Part shown: positions 13,701-19,523 of the stretch, piece after piece
Layout of the letters: the number at the start of each line of letters is the position of its first letter
Numbering within the stretch: the first letter of the stretch is position 1
Assembly (NCBI GenBank): GCA_001779955.1
Contig: MFES01000034.1
Location: 1 to 20,577, forward strand
Length of the DNA: 20,577 bases
Reading direction: 5' to 3'
Source: Candidatus Doudnabacteria bacterium RIFCSPHIGHO2_02_FULL_46_11
GTDB taxonomy: Bacteria; Patescibacteriota; Doudnabacteria; UBA920; 2-02-FULL-46-11
Notes under the pieces: model-generated
The model's database searches: none
What the model saw: only the letters and a program-made list of their open reading frames with translations
Told to the model about the DNA's origin: nothing
Program-made: the position numbers and the translations under genes

Positions 13701-14246
13701 GTGCGATTGCACTTCCAAAAAAACGTTGCCCTCGCCGAAAATGGAAAGGTATTCTTCGAGTATTGCTTTGGCTTCTGATGATGGTTTATCATCAATAATT
13801 GTTCTCGGTATTTCTCCGCCCAAGCAGCCGGTTAAGGCGATTATCCCTTTGCCGTATTCGCGCAAAACATTTTTATCGAGCCGCGGTTTGTAATAAAAAC
13901 CTTCAAGATGGGAAATTGACACTAATTTCATTAAGTTCTTGTAGCCTTGGGAATTTTCCGCCAGCAATACCAAGTGGTAATAATCGTCGTCGAGTTTGGA
14001 TTGTTTCCGGCTGCGGTGCTCTAGGGCCAAATAAGCCTCAACGCCGATAATCGGCTTAATGCCGGCCTTGAGGCAGGATTTATAAAATTCAACCACACCG
14101 TACATCACGCCATGGTCGGTTAAAGCCAGGGCGGGCATGTTCATCTCTTTGGCGCGATTCACCAAATCGGGAATTCTAGGCAAGCCATCTAAAAGGGAGT
14201 AATGGGAGTGGGTATGCAGATTTACAAAAGTTTTTTCTTTTTCCAT
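10725..14246 (-). CDS. dnaE: DNA polymerase III alpha subunit
   Basis: This is the replicative polymerase, of normal DnaE length (1173 residues). The N-terminal PHP domain (1-280) keeps all the residues expected for a metal site: H11, H13, D20, H45, E70, H91, C141, D211 and H213. It may therefore carry its own proofreading nuclease, unlike the degenerate PHP of E. coli (inference). The palm contains PDIDVDIAD at 402-410, whose aspartates D405 and D407 are catalytic. The fingers include TTTRGSAAGSLVSY and the later GVFQLGGSGMTAYL and YRPGPMESIPEYI signatures. The helix-hairpin-helix region and C-terminal OB fold (VVIGGIFSKVHKITTRKGEP) follow. No intein is present. The gene starts 8 bases after the upstream two-TM gene on the same strand. 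No Shine-Dalgarno site is evident. Its last codons overlap the promoter of the thrS T-box. Confidence 0.97.
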   Translation of the reverse strand: MEKEKTFVNLHTHSHYSLLDGLPRIPDLVNRAKEMNMPALALTDHGVMYGVVEFYKSCLKAGIKPIIGVEAYLALEHRSRKQSKLDDDYYHLVLLAENSQGYKNLMKLVSISHLEGFYYKPRLDKNVLREYGKGIIALTGCLGGEIPRTIIDDKPSSEAKAILEEYLSIFGEGNVFLEVQSHPEVPEQGKVNDFLKELSIASGVPRVATLDCHYLRPDDAEAQDALVCVSTGKLVSDTERLDMRGIDLSLYSPEEVYKKFGADTAPVEQSVTIAERCNAEIEIGGRYFPVFEIPGGKSNAQYLSEKTYEGLTKRYEAQDINDEIRQRIEYELKVINDKGYPAYFLVVADFVNWMRERGIITTTRGSAAGSLVSYCLGITNINPIDWLLPFERFLNPLRPSAPDIDVDIADNRRNEAIDYVTQKYGTDKVAQIITFGTMLARAAVRDVGRVLGIPYAKCDAIAKLIPPPRQGFPMPIAKALQTVPELKAMYDNDPEAKKIIDLVKKVEGSARHSSVHAAGVVIAPTSLTDYTPVQHDVAGLGMVTQYDMHAVEDVGLVKMDFLGIRNLSILGNAVEIIEKKHGVKIDLENLPWDDKKTFDLLAKGETVGVFQLGGSGMTAYLKELKPTSMFDIAAMIALYRPGPMESIPEYIRRKHNPKLIKYLDPRMEKFLDKSYGLIVYQDDLLFCALELAGYNWEEADKFRKAVGKKIPAEMAAQKEKLTKGIIQNGQTPGFAEMLWKLFEPFQAYGFGKAHAASYALVTYQTAYLKANYPAEFMAAVLTAESHDLDKVAAAVEECKKMGIAVLPPDINESFKMFSVIDPSTNSGPPAIRWALTAVKNVGHDVVSEIIKERKANGAYSSIQNFASRLSSKTLNRKAVESLICCGAFDSMAERNILLTNLESILETARSGKRNIIEGQSSLFGTGPKNANGGAASFMLVAAEAASTDQKLTWEKELLGLYITAHPLEEHEDLLAKLTPIKEVADMREGETVVIGGIFSKVHKITTRKGEPMAFLTIEDLTGTLETICFPRLFTQNLALIESSARVLAAGKISDKDGENKIILDQLLELNQENIDKLYKKTKRESAMPYQTNDREKLNRIAVSIPFSADQTIFSELKKAFEGFPGDTQVVLVIPDKEGNNRQIATSYRIELNQELRDRVKSILSFYDKADIIS
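10732..10760 (-). promoter_or_regulatory. Promoter of the thrS T-box transcript, inside the end of dnaE
   Basis: On the minus strand TTGAGT (complement of 10755-10760), 17 bases, then TATAAT (complement of 10732-10737) preceded by TGA, an extended -10. The start of transcription is predicted near 10725, giving a leader of about 238 bases, a normal T-box length. It overlaps the last dnaE codons, so thrS can be transcribed separately from dnaE. Confidence 0.65.
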
Positions 14247-14254
14247 ATTCGGTT

Positions 14255-14878
14255 CTAAACTTCAGGATTTTTTGATGCCGGTTCAGCTTTGCTTTCCGGC
14301 TTATTCTTGCGACGAAGGCTTATGGCGATGCCGATCACGATAACAGTAAAGACAACCAACATAATGGGTAGCCATTTATATACTACTGCCCGGGAAATTT
14401 CGAGGATTTTTTGGGTTACATTTTGGCCGCTTGAAGTATCGGCCAGTACTAAGCTTAGGCCGATGACGGTAACCAAAACCGCAATCAGCCACAAAATAAT
14501 TTTTGCCGTTTTTCTTTGCAAATTACGAGAATAATTGCTTAGCCGCAGTTTATTGATCTCTCCGGAGGAGATATCGGACAATTCGGTAATGCCCGTAAAG
14601 TAAACTCGCAGAACTTGTTCCGTAGTTTGTTTGTTGATGTTCCTGGGCAGATTTAAACTCAAAAGCTGGATCGTCAGCTGCCGGGCATGGACCAAGGATT
14701 GCGGGGAAGTCAAATGTTTTGCCGCCCATTCAAGCTTTTCATCATAGCTTGTGCCCGGGAACTTTTTTTGGTTTAAAACCTCCCGAAGCAATTTTTCCGA
14801 TTCCATTAAAGAAAGGGCAAACCCTGCTGTATTGCCCTGATCGTAGTATTTTTCGATTTGCGACCAATCTAGAGTCAT
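14255..14878 (-). CDS. Two-TM hypothetical protein upstream of dnaE
   Basis: This 207-residue protein belongs to no family I recognise. Residues 1-120 form a soluble, mostly helical region (DEKLEWAAKHLTSPQSLVHA and EQVLRVYFTGITELSDIS). A DUF-like helical bundle with a KL/LR-rich end precedes two membrane helices at about 126-146 and 167-188. The C-terminal tail is short and charged (RRKNKPESKAEPASK). The soluble N-terminal half is thus likely cytoplasmic, with both termini on the same side. The gene shares a transcript with dnaE (8-base gap), a linkage that may be only organisational. An extended -10 (TGATATAGT) ends 7 bases before the ATG, so the transcript is probably leaderless. Confidence 0.85.
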   Translation of the reverse strand: MTLDWSQIEKYYDQGNTAGFALSLMESEKLLREVLNQKKFPGTSYDEKLEWAAKHLTSPQSLVHARQLTIQLLSLNLPRNINKQTTEQVLRVYFTGITELSDISSGEINKLRLSNYSRNLQRKTAKIILWLIAVLVTVIGLSLVLADTSSGQNVTQKILEISRAVVYKWLPIMLVVFTVIVIGIAISLRRKNKPESKAEPASKNPEV

Positions 14879-14885
14879 AAAATTT

Positions 14886-14894
14886 ACTATATCA
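14886..14894 (-). promoter_or_regulatory. Extended -10 promoter of the two-TM gene and dnaE
   Basis: On the minus strand TGATATAGT lies 7 bases upstream of the ATG at 14878, with no clear -35 and no ribosome binding site. Transcription would start at or within a base or two of the start codon. Confidence 0.55.
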
Positions 14895-14933
14895 TTCTAC
14901 CAGATTTGCAGTTTTTTAAAGAGTCATTTTTTA

Positions 14934-14942
14934 TGATATAAT
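14934..14942 (+). promoter_or_regulatory. Extended -10 promoter of the 15.08-17.02 kb unit
   Basis: TGATATAAT is a perfect extended -10 (TATAAT at 14937-14942). The predicted start near 14949 would begin the RNA within the first strand of the long leader helix. Confidence 0.65.
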
Positions 14943-15075
14943 TAACCCCGTACGAAGTCCTGGATTACCAGGCAGACACGCATTTTTTCTAGCTTTTTTA
15001 TATAAAACGATTTTAAATTCACCTGGCAATCTTAATATAACAGATATCCAGGTGTCTTACTTCGTTCGGGGTTAA
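14943..15075 (+). promoter_or_regulatory. Candidate structured leader RNA / cis-regulatory element
   Basis: The leader is closed by a long helix: 14944-14950 with 15067-15073, and 14952-14958 with 15059-15065, across a single T-T mismatch. Inside are hairpin CCTGG-ATTA-CCAGG (14959-14972), pairing AGAC 14974-14977 with GTCT 15054-15057, and a second hairpin with the same CCTGG/CCAGG stem (15022-15026 with 15048-15052). Because both hairpins use identical stem strands, a strand-swapped alternative fold is possible. The 3' strand of the closing helix contains GGGG, the only candidate ribosome site before the ATG at 15082, so the fold could hide it. No known riboswitch class is recognised. Confidence 0.55.
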
Positions 15076-15081
15076 GCCATA

Positions 15082-15942
15082 ATGGAGCCGCAAAATCAAA
15101 ACCAAAATACCGCTTCTGACCTATCGGAAAGTATTTACACCCGACCTGGTTTTTTTGACCGCCTCAAGCTGTTGTTCGGTGATTTTCTTTTCAATTTGAG
15201 CCATCGCACGAAAGCGATTTTACTGGTCATCGCCGGTTTCATTATTCTTGTTATTTTAGCTCTAACCTTTACTAAGTCAATTCTGCCCGCGCTATTGAGC
15301 CCGGACAACGGAGCGGGCGGCACTGTTTCAGATTTTCGCGGAATCATAATTGAGGAAACAACGCTTTTGCCGCGAACGGAGAATACGGCGGTTGCCGTCG
15401 TTCATTTGCGTAATCCAAATATTAGCCACGGGCTCTCCCGTCTTTTTTATTCTTGGTCGGCAACAAGCGGCACCGAGCTTATAGAGGCCGGTGAAGGCAC
15501 TACCTACATTCTGCCGGACCAGGATAAATTTTTAGTAGTTCCCATAACCAAGGGCTTGCCCGCAAAATTGGATTTTGAACTCAAACCTCATCGCGCGGAT
15601 TTTATCGTGCCGCTCTTGGGCGAGGGCGTGGGCTTGGCTGCGGTCAATGTAACTGGCCTTAATTCTGACCATGATTTTGTAGTCTCCGGCAAAATAAGCA
15701 ACACTACAGGTTACGTTTTTTACACTACAGATGTCGCGGTTTTGTTAAGGCAGCCAAATGGTCAGCTTTTGGCGGCAGTTTCCACAAAACTTGAAAAGAT
15801 GGGCCCCGGGGAATTTCGGGATTTCAATCTGATTTGGCCGAGAAATTTGCCTGGTGATGTGGTGGTTGATGTCAGGCCCAATGTAAACAAGCTAAGCGAC
15901 GTTGAATTCGGCTTGCCTACAAAAGGCGGCGCAGGTTTTTAG
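15082..15942 (+). CDS. Membrane-anchored hypothetical protein with two beta-sandwich-like repeats
   Basis: The 286-residue protein has a cytoplasmic N-terminus, one membrane helix at about 44-66 (KAILLVIAGFIILVILALTF), and an extracytoplasmic region. That region appears to hold two beta-rich units. The first covers about 98-170 (TAVAVVHLRNPNISHGLSRLFYSW as its core) and the second about 197-260 (VVSGKISNTTGYVFYTTDVAV and so on). Both have the hydrophobic pattern of FxLYD-like domains, an assignment made by eye. I know no function. It is followed after 6 bases by the SEDS gene, so a role in cell-envelope assembly is a reasonable inference. Expression likely depends on the structured leader upstream. 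Confidence 0.85.
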   Translation: MEPQNQNQNTASDLSESIYTRPGFFDRLKLLFGDFLFNLSHRTKAILLVIAGFIILVILALTFTKSILPALLSPDNGAGGTVSDFRGIIIEETTLLPRTENTAVAVVHLRNPNISHGLSRLFYSWSATSGTELIEAGEGTTYILPDQDKFLVVPITKGLPAKLDFELKPHRADFIVPLLGEGVGLAAVNVTGLNSDHDFVVSGKISNTTGYVFYTTDVAVLLRQPNGQLLAAVSTKLEKMGPGEFRDFNLIWPRNLPGDVVVDVRPNVNKLSDVEFGLPTKGGAGF

Positions 15943-15948
15943 CATTTT

Positions 15949-17022
15949 ATGAAACGTTTTGATTTTGTATTGCTGGCGGCAATTATTCTTATTATCCTTG
16001 CTGGCTTGGCAACGCTTTACAGTATTGGCGTAACCAGCGGTGAATCAATTTTCTCCCGCCAACTCCTGGCTTTAGGTATTGGCTTGGCTGTTTTTTTTAC
16101 CGCGGCTTTTTTGGATTATCGCGCCGTTTCGCAATACGCGCGATTTTTTTACGTTTTGGCCGTCGTTCTTTTAATCGCCGTTTTATTTATCGGCGGCGAG
16201 GTGCGGGGGTCAAACCGCTGGATTCCTCTGGGCGGGTTTAACCTTCAACCGGTCGAGTTTGCAAAGATCGCTCTTATTCTTGTTTTAGCCAAGTTTTTCA
16301 CTAAAAAACGCGGGGAGGTGAGGGACGCCAAAGTGCTTACGCATTCTGTGGTCTTTATGCTCATCCTGATGGTTTTAGTTCTGCTTCAGCCTGACCTTGG
16401 TTCAGCGATCATGCTTTTTGCCATTTGGGCGACCCTTTTAATTTTTACACCCGTGAAAAAAAAGCATATTGCCGTTCTCTTGGTCTTGCTTTTATTGGTT
16501 GGCGCCGCCGGCTGGTATGGCTTTTTACATGATTACCAAAAAGACAGAATTTTAACCTTTGTTAATCCGGAGGCCGACCCACAAGGCACCGGCTATAATG
16601 TGCGCCAATCCATAATCGCCGTGGGTTCGGGAGAATTTTTAGGCCGTGGGCTTGGCCGCGGCTTTCAGAGCCATCTTAAATTTCTGCCCGAGCGTCATAC
16701 GGATTTTATTTTTGCTAGTTTTGCCGAGGAATTGGGCTTCCTGGGGTCAAGCCTCCTTCTGGTTGCCTTTGGCCTGATGTTTTGGCGTCTGATACTGATT
16801 GCCCGGCGGTCTGCCGATTCCCTGGGTTTTTATTTGGTTTTAGGCGTCGCCGCCCTTATAATAATTCAGGTTTTTATTAACATCGCTATGAATATTGGGC
16901 TTATGCCGGTTACAGGCATTACCTTGCCGCTCGTTTCTTACGGCGGCAGCTCGCTTATCTCCACGCTTTTCTTGCTTGGTTTGGCTCAGAGCGTATATCG
17001 TCGTTCCCAAGCGGGAATATAA
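15949..17022 (+). CDS. rodA: SEDS peptidoglycan glycosyltransferase, RodA/FtsW family
   Basis: SEDS proteins polymerise lipid II into glycan strands, working with a class B penicillin-binding protein. The 357-residue protein has about ten membrane helices and the family signatures GGEVRGSNRWIPLGGFNLQP and VEFAKIALI, QPDLGSA, GYNVRQSIIAVGSGEFLGRG and ERHTDFIFASFAEELG. D252 in the last motif corresponds to the catalytic aspartate. The C-terminal GLMPVTGITLPLVSYGGSS is also diagnostic. RodA (elongation) and FtsW (division) are hard to tell apart by eye; the short length and lack of an N-terminal extension favour RodA, but the lineage may use one SEDS protein for both. No partner PBP is in the window. 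It is co-transcribed with the membrane protein upstream. Confidence 0.9.
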   Translation: MKRFDFVLLAAIILIILAGLATLYSIGVTSGESIFSRQLLALGIGLAVFFTAAFLDYRAVSQYARFFYVLAVVLLIAVLFIGGEVRGSNRWIPLGGFNLQPVEFAKIALILVLAKFFTKKRGEVRDAKVLTHSVVFMLILMVLVLLQPDLGSAIMLFAIWATLLIFTPVKKKHIAVLLVLLLLVGAAGWYGFLHDYQKDRILTFVNPEADPQGTGYNVRQSIIAVGSGEFLGRGLGRGFQSHLKFLPERHTDFIFASFAEELGFLGSSLLLVAFGLMFWRLILIARRSADSLGFYLVLGVAALIIIQVFINIAMNIGLMPVTGITLPLVSYGGSSLISTLFLLGLAQSVYRRSQAGI

Positions 17023-17025
17023 GAA

Positions 17026-17149
17026 CAAACTCCAAACTTCAACACTCAAACTCCAATTTCCGGAATTGATAATTGAAGTTTGCCTGCCTGCCGAAGCATT
17101 GGTGCAGGCAGGAGGATTCCTTGAGGATTGAAGATTGAGGATTGAAGGT
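17026..17149. repeat. Dispersed intergenic repeat, copy B (after rodA)
   Basis: This is an inverted relative of the element at 3580-3731. It begins with the shared 26-base end (17026-17051), contains TCCGGAATTGA, a perfect 9-base hairpin CCTGCCTGC/GCAGGCAGG, and GGATTCCTTGAGG, and ends in ATTGAAGATTGAGG words. It encodes no protein. It lacks about 30 bases that copy A has. The internal hairpin could act in transcript termination or stability downstream of rodA. Confidence 0.75.
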
Positions 17150-17178
17150 TTGCTGTGGATAGGATGTCTTTTAAAGCC

Positions 17179-17187
17179 TGTTATACT
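17179..17187 (+). promoter_or_regulatory. Extended -10 promoter of the zinc-ribbon gene
   Basis: TGTTATACT (TATACT at 17182-17187) with no clear -35. The start of transcription is predicted near 17194, about 27 bases before the ATG. Confidence 0.5.
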
Positions 17188-17220
17188 TTAGATAAGAATA
17201 CGACCCTAAACAAAAATAAA

Positions 17221-17583
17221 ATGAACGAAAAACAACCGGAAAAGGAATTGGAACGGGTTATGTTGTGGCTTTCGGAAAAAATGCGGTGTCCGCTTTGCGG
17301 TTTTCGCTATAATCTCGAAAGAATAAAAGTCATACCTGGCGGCATCGGAAAAGCCGGGGCAGTAAGGGTGCACACCGATTGCGGCGAATGCGCTTCGTCG
17401 CTCCTTTTCGCTTTAGATGTGCGCGGCGGCGAGGTGATGCTCTGCGGCATAGTAACTGATTTAACTTATGACGATGCTTTTAAATTTCAAAACAGGCAGC
17501 CGCTAAGCGCAGATGATGTGCTTAATCTCCACCGGCTATTGGCAGATTTTGACGGAAATTTGAACGCGGTTTTGCCCAAATAG
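17221..17583 (+). CDS. Small zinc-ribbon protein, conserved CPR-type hypothetical
   Basis: The 120-residue protein has two CxxC pairs, C23-PL-C26 and C54-GE-C57, which would form a single zinc ribbon. A helical C-terminus follows, with TDLTYDDAFKFQNRQPLSADDVLNLHRLL in two parts. The remainder of the N-terminus is Glu/Lys-rich. Proteins of this layout are common, uncharacterised members of CPR genomes in my recollection; the function is unknown, and nucleic-acid binding is only a guess from the zinc ribbon. The ATG at 17221 is preferred over 17155, since the longer form starts upstream of the predicted promoter and adds a cysteine-containing segment of no domain character. No ribosome site is seen. 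An intrinsic terminator follows 30 bases downstream. Confidence 0.85.
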   Translation: MNEKQPEKELERVMLWLSEKMRCPLCGFRYNLERIKVIPGGIGKAGAVRVHTDCGECASSLLFALDVRGGEVMLCGIVTDLTYDDAFKFQNRQPLSADDVLNLHRLLADFDGNLNAVLPK

Positions 17584-17612
17584 CGCAAAAATTTAATTTA
17601 GCTATGACGGCC

Positions 17613-17638
17613 AAGGATTGACATAAGTCAGTCCTTTT
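17613..17638 (+). terminator. Intrinsic terminator after the zinc-ribbon gene
   Basis: AAGGATTGAC pairs with GTCAGTCCTT (one G-U pair) around an ATAA loop and ends in TTTT. The hairpin also contains TTGACA (17618-17623), which could serve as a -35 for the L25 transcript with TAAACT at 17641-17646, 17 bases away. Confidence 0.65.
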
Positions 17639-17675
17639 AGTAAACTTTATTCTGTTATTATTTATCCTGTGATAC

Positions 17676-17813
17676 AACCTCGATAATTCTCTGCCTATCG
17701 GCAGACAGGTCCTATCGTTTTGATGAATCGGGATAATAAGGACAATTTAGATAATTAATTACCTGGCCCATATTTCCTCGTCGAATTAGCCGAAGCTCAA
17801 AACGATCGAGGTT
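17676..17813 (+). promoter_or_regulatory. Candidate structured leader RNA of the L25 gene
   Basis: The outer helix pairs AACCTCG (17676-17682) with CGAGGTT (17807-17813). A second helix pairs ATCGTTTTG (17714-17722) with CAAAACGAT (17798-17806), which stacks directly on the first. Between the 5' strands lies hairpin TCTGCC-TATC-GGCAGA (17690-17705). GTCCT (17709-17713) can pair with AGGAC (17739-17743), which would make a pseudoknot across the second helix. The element ends 25 bases before the L25 ATG. Ribosomal-protein genes are often controlled by such leaders, but I recognise no described class. Confidence 0.55.
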
Positions 17814-17838
17814 GATATCCGGGATTGAAGTTAATTTA

Positions 17839-18552
17839 ATGGCTGTCCAACAATTAGTTATAGAAGCAAACAAAAGGGAAGCGGGAATAACGCCTGCTAA
17901 AATACGCGCGGATGGTTTAATACCGGCCGTATTGTACGGTCATAACACCGAAAATATTTCTTTGAGTGTTCCGGCCAGTATTTTTGAAAAAATATACCGC
18001 GAAGCCGGGGAAAGCACCATTGTCGGGCTGAAGATTAACGGTTCTGATACCGTCAATGTTTTAATTCACGACACCCAGGCTCACGGCACCAAAGACTATA
18101 TTACGCATGTTGATTTTTACAAAGTCAATATGACCGAGAAACTTACTGCCACCGTACCGCTTAAATTTATCGGCGAGCCGCCGGCGGTTAAAGCTTTGGG
18201 CGGAACTTTGGTCCACCCGATTTCCGAAGTTGAGGTAGAAAGTTTGCCGGGCGACCTGCCGCATGAAATCGAAGTTGACGTATCCGGCCTGGTGACATTC
18301 GATATTGTTATTAGAATCAGCGATTTGAAAGTGGACAGAAGCAAGGTGGAAATAAAAGCAGAGGATGATGCCGTGGTGATTATGGTTGAGCCTCCGCGCA
18401 CGGAAGAAGAGCTTAAGGAGCTTGAAAGCGCGCCGGTTGAGGCCGACGTTACTGCGGTTGAGGGTGTGGCTGAACCGAAGGCCGAAGAGGGCGCTGAAGG
18501 CGAGGGAACCAAGGAAGATTCGGAGCAGAATAAAAAATCCGCTGAAAAGTAA
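17839..18552 (+). CDS. rplY: Large-subunit ribosomal protein L25 (TL5/CTC type)
   Basis: L25 binds 5S rRNA in the large ribosomal subunit. This 237-residue form is the long, two-domain TL5/CTC type. The N-terminal 5S-binding domain (about 1-92) contains AVQQLVIEANKREAG, IRADGLIPAVLYG and HVDFYKVNMTEKL at its end. The C-terminal domain (about 93-190) contains VPLKFIGEPPAVKALGGTLV and SLPGDLPHEIEVDVSGL. The tail beyond residue 195 is rich in Glu and Ala and likely disordered. The ATG at 17839 is chosen because the conserved protein begins there; the longer frame from 17812 starts inside the structured leader. No strong ribosome site is present. Two terminators follow closely, so the gene appears monocistronic. 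Confidence 0.94.
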   Translation: MAVQQLVIEANKREAGITPAKIRADGLIPAVLYGHNTENISLSVPASIFEKIYREAGESTIVGLKINGSDTVNVLIHDTQAHGTKDYITHVDFYKVNMTEKLTATVPLKFIGEPPAVKALGGTLVHPISEVEVESLPGDLPHEIEVDVSGLVTFDIVIRISDLKVDRSKVEIKAEDDAVVIMVEPPRTEEELKELESAPVEADVTAVEGVAEPKAEEGAEGEGTKEDSEQNKKSAEK

Positions 18553-18570
18553 AACGTTCGCAATCTTAAT

Positions 18571-18605
18571 TTTAAAAACGACCCGCTTGATGGGTCGTTT
18601 TTAAA
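18571..18605 (+). terminator. Intrinsic terminator 1 after the L25 gene
   Basis: TTTAAAAACGACCC pairs with GGGTCGTTTTTAAA around GCTTGAT. The stem is 14 base pairs with T and A tracts on both sides, so it could act in either direction. Confidence 0.85.
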
Positions 18606-18622
18606 AATCCTAACATAACCCG

Positions 18623-18647
18623 GCCCCAAAGGCAGGGGCTGTTTTTT
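18623..18647 (+). terminator. Intrinsic terminator 2 after the L25 gene
   Basis: GCCCC (18623-18627) pairs with GGGGC (18635-18639), followed by TTTTTT at 18642-18647. It backs up the first terminator 20 bases downstream. The stretch from here to the regulator promoter near 18747 shows no gene. Confidence 0.7.
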
Positions 18648-18746
18648 GTCTGCGCGAGGTGGGTTTACTAGAAGATTATTGAATTTTAAAATCCTGCGAC
18701 CTTGTTGTTTTTGAGTCAAATTAGACAGTCGGACAAAAGAATAGAG

Positions 18747-18794
18747 TAGACAAAAGAAAAATTAAGATTATAATAATTTATGTATATACATAAA
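18747..18794 (+). promoter_or_regulatory. Promoter and overlapping palindromic operator of the PaaX-like gene
   Basis: TAGACA (18747-18752), 16 bases, TATAAT (18769-18774) form a good sigma70-type promoter. Immediately downstream lies a perfect 18-base palindrome TTTATGTATATACATAAA (18777-18794), covering the expected start of transcription. A closely related palindrome follows the same gene at 19524-19565. The position suggests repression of the regulator by itself or by a related protein. Confidence 0.65.
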
Positions 18795-18845
18795 AAGTCA
18801 TAATAATAAAAAGTGCGAAATAAGGGAAACATGAGGGGAAACAAT

Positions 18846-19115
18846 ATGTCGCGGCCGAATATAAACAGTTTAATAGAAAAAATCAATCCGACCGACAGGG
18901 CAATGTTAACTGACCGGCAAATAGCTGCCCTAAAGAATACCGGCCAAGTCGTTTTGGTGCTCGTGGCCATAGCTGGTGCTCTGACGGTAGCCGGCGCTGC
19001 GCCCGGAGTTCTAAGGGCTTTATCGCGTTCCTCGTGGGCCAGGCGACAACTTGCCGGCTGCGGCCCCACCGAACGTAAGAAGAGAATGAACAAGGAATTA
19101 CGCCGAGCTCTTTAA
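18846..19115 (+). CDS. PaaX-like regulator, first frame (N-terminal part before a +1 shift)
   Basis: This frame encodes 89 residues: an N-terminal MSRPNINSLIEKINPTDRAM, a hydrophobic segment at about 32-56 (TGQVVLVLVAIAGALTVAG), and a basic helix (ERKKRMNKELRRAL) that looks like the start of a winged-helix domain. It then meets TAA. The expected continuation (NYLKQQGKVTLTPKG) lies directly after the stop in the +1 frame. The join reads GCT CTT TAA TTA, so a shift at CTT-T gives Ala-Leu-Asn-Tyr-Leu with no residue lost. The start at 18846 has AGGGGA at good spacing, the best ribosome site in the window. The split may be a programmed shift, a true mutation or a sequencing or assembly error. Confidence 0.75.
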   Translation: MSRPNINSLIEKINPTDRAMLTDRQIAALKNTGQVVLVLVAIAGALTVAGAAPGVLRALSRSSWARRQLAGCGPTERKKRMNKELRRAL

Positions 19116-19518
19116 TTATCTAAAACAGCAAGGCAAAGTAACCCTCACGCCCAAGGGCGACGATTATCTTATTAAAATCAAGGAGCGGGGGAGAAACGCA
19201 ATAAGGCGTCTTAATTTTGAGAATCTGGAAGTGCCGAAAGCGGCGAAATGGGACGGGCGATGGTGGGCGGTTTTGGCGGATATTCCGGTCAAGGATCGCG
19301 TTTGGGCCGATCAGTTTAGGGTAAAGGTTAAGACCTTGGGGTTTTATCCCTTGCAGCGTACCGTCTGGTTTTATCCGTTTGACCCGCGCGATGAAATAGA
19401 TTTTGTTGCCGAATTTTATCATGTTTATCGGTTTGTGACGGTCATACGGGTTGATAAGCTAAATGAAAACGACCGGCAAACATTGCAAAAGTATTTTCGC
19501 GATCAAAAAATTATCTGA
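19114..19518 (+). CDS. PaaX-like / Cas2-fold regulator, second frame (C-terminal part)
   Basis: The +1 frame carries the rest of the protein, 134 residues without an own start codon near its conserved beginning. It holds the winged-helix wing (QQGKVTLTPKGDDYLI), the linker NFENLEVPKAAKWDGRWWAV, and a ferredoxin-like Cas2-fold domain with LADIPVKDRVWADQFRVKV, LGFYPLQRTVWFYPFDPRDE and a C-terminal TLQKYFRD. This KWDG/WW...DIP...LGFYPLQ...PF layout is that of the PaaX-like regulators common in CPR genomes, which are often misannotated as Cas2. An ATG at 19231 could start a shorter protein consisting only of the Cas2-fold domain. Joined to the first frame the protein would have about 223 residues, a normal length for the family. 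TGA is the stop codon. Confidence 0.8.
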   Translation, partial: NYLKQQGKVTLTPKGDDYLIKIKERGRNAIRRLNFENLEVPKAAKWDGRWWAVLADIPVKDRVWADQFRVKVKTLGFYPLQRTVWFYPFDPRDEIDFVAEFYHVYRFVTVIRVDKLNENDRQTLQKYFRDQKII

Positions 19519-19523
19519 ATTCG

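Noticed and set aside
18652..18715. tRNA-like ends (GCGAGGT ... CCTGCGACCTTG) after the L25 terminators
   Set aside because: A 6-base helix can be drawn, but there is no D-arm, anticodon arm or T-loop consensus.
18716..19093. 125-residue minus-strand frame opposite the PaaX-like gene
   Set aside because: It is antisense to a recognised gene and crosses the promoter and operator; it shows no protein family character.
19114..19518. Cas2 of a CRISPR system
   Set aside because: The fold is Cas2-like, but a winged-helix part precedes it and no repeats, Cas1 or other cas genes are present; PaaX-like regulators are known to be mislabelled this way.
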